Shown: positions 7,741-12,348 of the stretch, piece by piece | How the letters are laid out: every line of letters starts with the position of its first letter | Numbering within the stretch: the stretch's first letter is position 1 | Assembly (NCBI GenBank): GCA_023418755.1 | Contig: JAEZZE010000303.1 | Location: forward strand, 1-12,348 | Source: Bacillota bacterium | GTDB lineage: Bacteria; Bacillota; Bacilli; Paenibacillales; Paenibacillaceae | Direction: 5' to 3' | Length of the DNA stretch: 12,348 nt | Notes under the pieces: model-generated | Database searches by the model: none | What the model saw: only the letters and a program-made list of their open reading frames with translations | What the model was told of the DNA's origin: nothing | Program-made: the position numbers and the translations under genes

Positions 7741-8567
7741 TCAGCTCCAAAACGGCGCGCGCGATCATTCACATCTTGTTGATCGCCGTCGGCATCGTCT
7801 GGATCTATCCGTTCGTATGGATGATCTCGTCTTCGTTGAAAAACAACGTCACTTTCTATAAAGCCGCCATCAATCCGATTCCCGAGACGTTCATGTGGGA
7901 GAACTATGCCCGGGCATGGGAAGTGGCGAACATCTCCCACTATTTCGCGAACTCCGTCCTCGTTACGGTATCGACGGTCGTGATCGTGGTGATCCTGAGC
8001 TGTCTGACGGGTTATGCGCTCGGAACGGTGGCGTTTCCGGGGCGGACGGCGATGATCGGTTTCATCGTGGCTCTGCAGTTCATTCCGAAGGGCTATACGA
8101 TCATCCCTCTCTACCAGCTCGTCAAGTTTTTAGGGATCAAGGACTCGTACCTGGGCTTGATCTTCGCGGAATCTTCGGGTGCGCACGTCTTGTTTATTTT
8201 GCTGTTCGCCGCCTTCTTCTCCAAATTTCCGAAAGAAATCGAGGAAGCCGCGCTGATTGACGGAGCGGGCTTCGTGAAGACGTTCGCGCGCGTGGCGATG
8301 CCCAACTCGATGCCGATAATCGCGACCGCGGCGATCATGCAATTCATCTGGACGTGGAGCTCGTTCTTGACGCCGCTGGTGCTGACCATTACGAAGCCCG
8401 AATTGAAGACGCTGGCGGTCGGCATGCTGAGCTTTACCGAATTGTACGGCACCGACTGGACCGGGATGGCCGCGGGCGCGACGATCTCGCTCGTCCCCGT
8501 CATGCTGGTGTTCGTTTTCATGCAGCGTTATTTCTACGAAGGAATTTCGGGAGCCGTCAAAAGCTAG
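7737..8567 (+). CDS. CUT1 sugar ABC transporter permease, MalG type
   Basis: Second membrane subunit of the right importer, 276 residues. Helix 1 lies at about 8-32, others at about 72-98, 104-128, 136-160, 193-216 and 245-263. The EAA loop EEAALIDGAGFVKTFARV starts at 169 and the chain ends GISGAVKS, as usual for MalG-type subunits. The open frame extends upstream to 7257, but that extension runs through the previous permease gene out of frame and has no signs of being translated. The ATG at 7737 has an AGGGGGG-type ribosome site 7 bases upstream and forms an ATGA overlap with the previous stop. No ATPase gene follows, so the pair must recruit one encoded elsewhere. Confidence 0.96.
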   Translation: MISSKTARAIIHILLIAVGIVWIYPFVWMISSSLKNNVTFYKAAINPIPETFMWENYARAWEVANISHYFANSVLVTVSTVVIVVILSCLTGYALGTVAFPGRTAMIGFIVALQFIPKGYTIIPLYQLVKFLGIKDSYLGLIFAESSGAHVLFILLFAAFFSKFPKEIEEAALIDGAGFVKTFARVAMPNSMPIIATAAIMQFIWTWSSFLTPLVLTITKPELKTLAVGMLSFTELYGTDWTGMAAGATISLVPVMLVFVFMQRYFYEGISGAVKS

Positions 8568-8570
8568 ACG

Positions 8571-8589
8571 GAGAGCGCGCTTCGCTCTC
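8571..8589 (+). promoter_or_regulatory. Hairpin between last permease and the isomerase-like gene
   Basis: GAGAGCG (8571-8577), loop CGCTT, CGCTCTC (8583-8589): a perfect 7-bp stem starting 3 bases after the permease stop. There is no T-run; a GATCCGGATC palindrome follows at 8590-8599. It may partly separate transporter and enzyme expression or mark an RNA processing end. I see no clear new promoter before the next gene. Confidence 0.45.
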
Positions 8590-8682
8590 GATCCGGATCG
8601 CCGCGCCGGCGGAGCGCTCGGCGTTCGTAAGCCGGAGACAATCGATCCTATTCATTTCACATCTTCCGGGAGGCGAACAAGC

Positions 8683-9561
8683 ATGAACATTTCCACCTCG
8701 TTAAACGTTTTTGAAATCGACCATCCGATCGATCGGCAGATCGCCCGCTGTAAGGAAGCGGGCTTTCTCGCGCTGGATTTCAACTATTGGGATTATCAGG
8801 AGACCGTCGCCAAAATGACTTGGCAGGAGGAAGAGGCTTGGGCGCGGAATATCCGGGAAGCCGCCGATACCCATGGCGTCCGGTTTACGCAAATGCACGG
8901 CCCCGTCCATGGGGGCTCCTTCACCGAAATGGTCATGGGCCTGAATGTCGAGTCCTTCCTCGAAATGGCGTCGAGGTCGCTTCGAATGGCGGCAATTCTG
9001 GGCGTGCCCTGGGCCGTCTTCCATCCAAGCCCGCTATCGCTCCAAGGCGAAGAATCACTTCGGGAAGTGCTCGATGCCAACGTCGAATTCTATCGGAAGC
9101 TTCTTCCCGTCATGGAAGAGACGGGCGTCGGGATCGCGCTGGAGAACATTTTCGATCGGACCGGCGGAGAGACGGGGCTCTTCCGCAGGATTTACTGCGC
9201 GATCCCCGAGCAATTGGCGGAGCTGCTCGAGAGGATCGATCACCCGCTATTCGGTGTTTGCTGGGATACGGGTCACGGCCACCGGCAAGGTCTGCGCCAG
9301 GCGCCTTCGATCCGCATGCTGGGCAGATGGCTGAAGTCGCTGCACATCCAGGATAACAACGGCCTGCACGACCAGCATCTGCTGCCCTACTCGGGCACGA
9401 TCGATTGGAAGGAGGTCGTGTCCGCGCTGCGCGAAGTCGGCTACGCGGGCGACTTCACGTATGAAGCGCACAATTCGGTGCGGACGCTGCCGGACGGCCT
9501 GCGCGACGCGGCGCTGCAATACGCGTACGCGACGGCGGAATTCGTGCTGCGGAACGGTTAG
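8683..9561 (+). CDS. Sugar phosphate isomerase/epimerase-like TIM-barrel protein
   Basis: Predicted cytosolic metal-dependent enzyme of the AP-endonuclease-2/xylose-isomerase-like TIM-barrel superfamily (Pfam AP_endonuc_2), 292 residues. Members near sugar transporters usually isomerise or epimerise sugars, keto-sugars or inositol intermediates. Visible metal-site residues in the expected order are Glu154 (ALENIF), Asp195 and His198 (CWDTGHGH), His221 (LHIQDN) and Glu261 (YEAH). His72 (QMHGP), His114 (VFHPSP) and His232 are likely active-site neighbours. GGGAGG lies 9 bases before the ATG at 8683. It stands 115 bases after the last permease on the same strand with a terminator only after it, so it is probably the last gene of the right operon, acting on the imported compound. 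A DNA-repair endonuclease IV is unlikely given the context. Exact substrate unknown. Confidence 0.88.
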   Translation: MNISTSLNVFEIDHPIDRQIARCKEAGFLALDFNYWDYQETVAKMTWQEEEAWARNIREAADTHGVRFTQMHGPVHGGSFTEMVMGLNVESFLEMASRSLRMAAILGVPWAVFHPSPLSLQGEESLREVLDANVEFYRKLLPVMEETGVGIALENIFDRTGGETGLFRRIYCAIPEQLAELLERIDHPLFGVCWDTGHGHRQGLRQAPSIRMLGRWLKSLHIQDNNGLHDQHLLPYSGTIDWKEVVSALREVGYAGDFTYEAHNSVRTLPDGLRDAALQYAYATAEFVLRNG

Positions 9562-9620
9562 ATCGACCGACTCCGGCCGGCGATTTGCTGAATGGGGTTA
9601 ATATTTATCTCGCTTAAAAA

Positions 9621-9671
9621 AATCCTCGGATCCGGGGCTGCGCCGGCTTGCGCGCCCCGGATCCGAGGATT
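9621..9671. terminator. Strong bidirectional rho-independent terminator
   Basis: A perfect 18-bp stem: 9621-9638 pairs with 9654-9671 (arms AATCCTCGGATCCGGGGC and its exact complement). The 15-base interior can form a small GCGC/GCGC stem. A run of seven A at 9616-9622 gives a T-run on the minus strand, making it a textbook terminator for the minus-strand gene; on the plus strand the tail is the poorer ATTATT. Placed between convergent genes, it should end transcripts from both sides. It overlaps the last two bases read of the minus-strand stop codon (TAA at 9670-9672). Confidence 0.9.
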
Positions 9672-10215
9672 ATTCGATGCCGATTTCGGAACGAACCTGC
9701 AGCATATAGCCGTAAGGATCGTCGATCGGAGCCAGTCCGAATTTAGCTCTGGCCTCCAGCGCGAGCTTGCGGGTCTCCTCTCCCCACTCTTGGAGATACG
9801 GGGACTCCGCATCGTATTGCTCCTGCTCTCTCAGCGCCTTCTCGTAATGCTCCCGGCTGCCGAAATCGTTATTCAACAGCAGATCGTGGCCGTAAAACAC
9901 CAGGGAGAAAAAATCCCGGATATTCCGCGCCACCGCCCGGACGGGATTGTCGAAGTCCATCGGAGATACGCAGATGACCGGCGCTTCGTCCAGACCGTCG
10001 GGGACTTCCCGCCGATCCGCAATCCAAGCGAAATGGATGCCGTCGCCTCCCGTGCTCGCGAACGTGATGGAACGCTCCGGTGTGCACTCGTATCCCCCGT
10101 CTCCGTCTCCCGTAACTCCCAAGATCAGACCCGAGGGCGCGGCCCAGTCCGGGAGCCGTCCCGCGACGCTTTTCTCCCAATCGATGATTTGCCTTAGCAG
10201 GTCCGGAATGTTCAT
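9670..10215 (-). CDS. Hypothetical cytosolic protein, SUKH/SMI1-KNR4-like
   Basis: A 181-residue soluble protein with no signal peptide or membrane segment. It is acidic, with a core reading ITFASTGGDGIHFAWI near 50-65, then CVSPMDFDNPVRAVARNIRD near 82-101 and FFSLVFYGHD near 102-111, and a charged C-terminal helix region. The small-residue/Gly-Gly turn followed by an aromatic strand recalls SUKH-superfamily proteins (SMI1/KNR4), many of which are immunity proteins, but I recognise it only by general look, so the family call is tentative. The open frame reaches 10257, yet the ATG at 10215 is preferred: AAGGAGG lies 11 bases upstream and GAAGGGG directly precedes it. It is a single-gene unit on the minus strand, closed by the shared terminator, with no toxin gene beside it. 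Confidence 0.75.
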   Translation of the reverse strand: MNIPDLLRQIIDWEKSVAGRLPDWAAPSGLILGVTGDGDGGYECTPERSITFASTGGDGIHFAWIADRREVPDGLDEAPVICVSPMDFDNPVRAVARNIRDFFSLVFYGHDLLLNNDFGSREHYEKALREQEQYDAESPYLQEWGEETRKLALEARAKFGLAPIDDPYGYMLQVRSEIGIE

Positions 10216-10315
10216 CCCCTTCGTTCCCTCCTTAAAGTCCCTCTCCCTAAGTTGCATCTCCCGCAGCGCGTCCGACGCTCGATCGTCATGCCCGGATTCT
10301 TGCCTTCGTCCGTCC

Positions 10316-10324
10316 AGTATATCA
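10316..10324 (-). promoter_or_regulatory. Candidate extended -10 promoter of the SUKH-like gene
   Basis: On the minus strand TGA-TATACT forms an extended -10 (hexamer at 10316-10321, 5 of 6 matches). No clear -35 is found at 17 bases. It would give a leader of about 94 bases before the ATG at 10215. It is the best -10-like element in this 247-bp intergenic stretch, but evidence is weak. Confidence 0.3.
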
Positions 10325-10358
10325 TGTCCGTAAGCCTATTTCCCCGCTTGGTAAGCCG

Positions 10359-10388
10359 GCAACCGGAGGTTGCGGGACACGCGCAACC
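10359..10388. repeat. Three-arm inverted repeat with alternative pairings upstream of the XRE regulator
   Basis: GCAACC (10359-10364) can pair with GGTTGC (10368-10373), or GGTTGCG (10368-10374) can pair perfectly with CGCAACC (10382-10388). The middle arm can therefore form only one of the two hairpins at a time. The site lies 75-104 bases before the regulator's ATG and also upstream of the divergent gene. It could be an operator made of repeated half-sites or an RNA switch-like element; neither is demonstrated. Confidence 0.45.
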
Positions 10389-10462
10389 AATGCTCTCTTT
10401 ACTTCCGCATCGAGATAAATCAATATTGGCTTATATAAAATGACGGAAAGGCAGCTGCTGCA

Positions 10463-10915
10463 ATGATCTTCGGAGAAAAGCTGAAAACGGAAAGAAGCAA
10501 GGCCGGCTGGTCGCAGGAGGAGTTAGCCGCGAAGCTGTTCGTAAGCCGGCAGTCGGTATCGAAGTGGGAGAACGGCCAGAACTATCCCAGCATCGAAATC
10601 ATAATCAAAATAAGCGATCTATTCGGAGTGACTATCGACGAGCTGCTAAGAAGCGACGAGGAGTTGACGAAAAAAGTGATCCAAGAAAGCAAACGGCTGG
10701 CCCATCCGAAATTGAAGTTTACATTTGACGTTCTGTTTCTGGCAGGCGCCGCCATGCTCGCGTTCAAGCTTGCCGTCCTTCTTCTGAACAAGTTAGCGTC
10801 GCTGGATATCGCGTTACTCGGAGGATCGTTCATCTGGAACTTCGGCCCCCTCGTGCTTATGATCGGCGCGGGAATCGGATCCGACGCGCTTAAGAAAAAA
10901 TATAAACAAGATTAA
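10463..10915 (+). CDS. XRE-family transcriptional regulator with membrane tail
   Basis: A 150-residue protein with an N-terminal Cro/C1-type helix-turn-helix at about 6-61. Its core, SQEELAAKLFVSRQSVSKWE (17-36), is the classic scanning and recognition helix pair, followed by GQNYPSIEIIIKISDLFGV and the usual IDELL ending. After a charged linker (64-85) the chain becomes hydrophobic at about 87-109 and 116-138, predicting two membrane segments with a basic KKKYK tail at the end. This makes it a membrane-tethered DNA-binding protein, a common Firmicute arrangement. An AAAGG about 13 bases before the ATG is a weak ribosome site. An AT-rich TTATATAAAATG block at 10431-10442 may belong to its promoter, but no good -35 fits. 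Target genes are unknown; autoregulation is plausible. Confidence 0.9.
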   Translation: MIFGEKLKTERSKAGWSQEELAAKLFVSRQSVSKWENGQNYPSIEIIIKISDLFGVTIDELLRSDEELTKKVIQESKRLAHPKLKFTFDVLFLAGAAMLAFKLAVLLLNKLASLDIALLGGSFIWNFGPLVLMIGAGIGSDALKKKYKQD

Positions 10916-10988
10916 CAGGAAACGCTGCGAAATACCCCGGCCGGAGCGGATCGCGTTAGTCGGCCTGTCGTTGGTCAAGGTTCAGTCA

Positions 10989-11012
10989 GGGTTATTGTCC
11001 TGGGTTATTGTC
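10989..11012 (+). repeat. Short tandem repeat upstream of topB
   Basis: GGGTTATTGTC occurs exactly twice, at 10989-10999 and 11002-11012, with a 13-base period. It ends 33 bases before the topB -10 hexamer, so it is placed where an upstream regulator could bind. It may equally be a local duplication without function. Confidence 0.6.
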
Positions 11013-11023
11013 GGCCCTCTTCC

Positions 11024-11051
11024 TTTAATTTATCGTCCCGAATAGTATAAT
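11024..11051 (+). promoter_or_regulatory. Candidate sigma-A promoter of topB
   Basis: A perfect -10 TATAAT at 11046-11051 with a weak -35-like TTTAAT (11024-11029) at 16-base spacing. The start site would be near 11058, giving a leader of about 23 bases before the ATG at 11081. Confidence 0.55.
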
Positions 11052-11080
11052 GGACGAAGGAAGGGGTGCTCGATACAACG

Positions 11081-12348
11081 ATGAAAACGCTGGTATTGGC
11101 GGAAAAGCCGTCGGTCGCGCGCGAAATCGCGCGGGTGATGGGCAGCCATAATAAGAATAAGAGCTATATCGAAGGGCCGAAGTACGTCGTCACCTGGGCG
11201 CTGGGGCATCTCGTCGGCTTGGCGGAGCCGGAGGATTACGACGTCAAGCTCGGAAGCTGGGCGCTGGAGGATCTGCCGATTCTGCCCGAGGGCATGAAGC
11301 TGAAGGTGCTGCGGGAGAGCAGCCATCAGTTCAAGGCGGTGCAGCAGCTGATGCGCAGGCCGGATATCGGGGAGCTGATCGTGGCGACCGACGCGGCGCG
11401 GGAAGGCGAGCTGCTGGCACGTTGGATCATCGACATGGTCAAATGGAAAAAGCCGTTCCAGCGGCTGTGGATCTCCTCGCAGACCGATAAGGCGATCAAG
11501 GAAGGCTTTGCCTCGCTGAAGCCGGGCAGCCAGTTCGAGCGATTGTACCAGTCCGCGCGCTGCCGCGCCGAAGCGGACTGGATGATCGGCCTGAACGTCA
11601 CGCGCGCCCTGACGTGCAAGTTCGGTTCGCCGCTCTCCGCCGGACGGGTGCAGACGCCTACGCTGGGCATGATCATGCAGCGGGAGAAGGAGATCCTGTC
11701 GTTCCGCTCGGAAGAGTACGGGCAGCTGCGCGTGAACCTCGGCAAGTTCGAGGCGTTATGGCGCGGACCGAACGGGGATTCGCGGATTTTCGACGCGGCG
11801 AAGGCTAAGGAATTGCAGGAGAAGCTTGCCGGCAAGACCGGGAAAATCGTCTCGCTTAAGAAAAGCGAGAAATCGGTGCCGCATCCGCTCGCTTACGACC
11901 TGACGGAGCTGCAGCGGGATGCGAACCGTCTGCTCGGCTTCTCGGCCAAGATGACGTCGAACGTGCTGCAGCGGCTCTACGAGCAGCACAAGCTGGTCAC
12001 TTACCCGCGCACGGATTCCCGCTATCTTACCTCGGATATGAAGGATACGCTGAAGGAGCGTTTGTCCGCGGTTGCCGTCGGACCGTACACCCCCTTGGCC
12101 CGGCCCCTGCTGCGCGGTCCGCTGCCGCTGAGCAAGCGCGTGATCGACGACGGCAAGGTGACCGATCACCACGCCATTATCCCGACGGAGCAGGTCGTCA
12201 TGCTGAACGCGCTCAGCCATGAGGAGCGGAGGCTGTACGATCTGATCGTGCGGCGGTTCATCGGCTTGTTTTACGGTCCGGCCCGCTTCGACCAGGTGGC
12301 CATCACCGTTCAAGCGGCCGGAGAGACGCTGTCCGCCAAAGGTACGAC
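11081..12348 (+). CDS. topB: DNA topoisomerase III (5' part, cut by the window end)
   Basis: Type IA topoisomerase that cuts one DNA strand through a tyrosine-phosphate link and passes another strand, acting in decatenation and recombination-intermediate removal. The 422 visible residues start MKTLVLAEKPSVAREIARVM, the TOPRIM opening with catalytic Glu8. The second TOPRIM motif is TDAAREGE with Asp104, Glu108 and Glu110; the second Asp of the canonical DxD is replaced by Ala, as I recall for Firmicute TopB proteins. The active-site motif YPRTDSR places catalytic Tyr308. SAGRVQTPTLGMIM and DHHAIIPTE are further type IA hallmarks. ATG at 11081 matches the family start; an in-frame GTG at 11066 is a less likely alternative, because AAGGGG is 14 bases from the ATG but too close to the GTG. 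About 300 C-terminal residues are expected beyond the window. Confidence 0.97.
   Translation, partial: MKTLVLAEKPSVAREIARVMGSHNKNKSYIEGPKYVVTWALGHLVGLAEPEDYDVKLGSWALEDLPILPEGMKLKVLRESSHQFKAVQQLMRRPDIGELIVATDAAREGELLARWIIDMVKWKKPFQRLWISSQTDKAIKEGFASLKPGSQFERLYQSARCRAEADWMIGLNVTRALTCKFGSPLSAGRVQTPTLGMIMQREKEILSFRSEEYGQLRVNLGKFEALWRGPNGDSRIFDAAKAKELQEKLAGKTGKIVSLKKSEKSVPHPLAYDLTELQRDANRLLGFSAKMTSNVLQRLYEQHKLVTYPRTDSRYLTSDMKDTLKERLSAVAVGPYTPLARPLLRGPLPLSKRVIDDGKVTDHHAIIPTEQVVMLNALSHEERRLYDLIVRRFIGLFYGPARFDQVAITVQAAGETLSAKGT

Noticed and set aside
10351..10551. GTAAGCCGGCA occurring both upstream of and inside the XRE gene
   Set aside because: The inner copy encodes part of the recognition helix (VSRQ) and a shorter version also occurs near 8628, so it is most likely codon-driven coincidence, not an autoregulatory operator.
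1..12348. CRISPR arrays, insertion sequences, tRNA/rRNA genes, phage or defence cassettes
   Set aside because: Looked for regularly spaced repeats, transposase motifs and terminal inverted repeats; none found. The content is ordinary transport, regulation and topoisomerase genes.

Overview
This window looks like chromosomal DNA of a GC-rich, spore-former-type Firmicute, most likely Paenibacillaceae (Paenibacillus/Cohnella-like). That is an inference from the strong AAGGAGG/AAGGGGG ribosome binding sites, the YesM-type sensor kinase next to CUT1 sugar-ABC genes, the absence of a local ABC ATPase, a Firmicute-style TopB and an XRE regulator with a membrane tail. I saw no mobile element, CRISPR array, rRNA or tRNA. 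Most of the window is ordinary carbohydrate-uptake biology.

Left half (1-4725, minus strand): one operon read right to left. It holds a lipoprotein sugar-binding protein (3352-4725), a MalF-type permease (2381-3301), a MalG-type permease (1479-2363) and a YesM-family sensor histidine kinase (1-1469, cut by the window edge). The kinase follows the permease stop by only 9 bases. Its response regulator would be expected just beyond the left edge.

The 467-bp divergent control region (4726-5192) lies between this operon and a second, opposite one. It carries a candidate sigma-A promoter for the left operon, an extended -10 promoter for the right operon and, in the right operon's long leader, a near-consensus CcpA (cre) site.

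Right operon (5193-9561, plus strand): a second lipoprotein binding protein, two more CUT1 permeases overlapping by ATGA, and a sugar-phosphate isomerase/epimerase-like TIM-barrel protein that probably acts on the imported sugar or a derivative. Neither operon encodes the nucleotide-binding subunit, so both importers probably use a shared MsmX/MsmK-type ATPase encoded elsewhere. Each operon has an RNA hairpin between binding-protein and first permease genes, which may set a high binding-protein to permease ratio. A perfect 18-bp-stem terminator (9621-9671) closes the right operon and also serves the convergent gene.

Right end (9670-12348): a convergent small cytosolic gene of SUKH/SMI1-KNR4 appearance, an XRE-type regulator with two membrane segments, and the 5' part of topB (DNA topoisomerase III), which runs off the window. 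Several reading frames needed start correction: 2363, 4725, 7737 and 10215 are preferred over longer open frames, and the permease ending at 2381 begins at a non-ATG codon.
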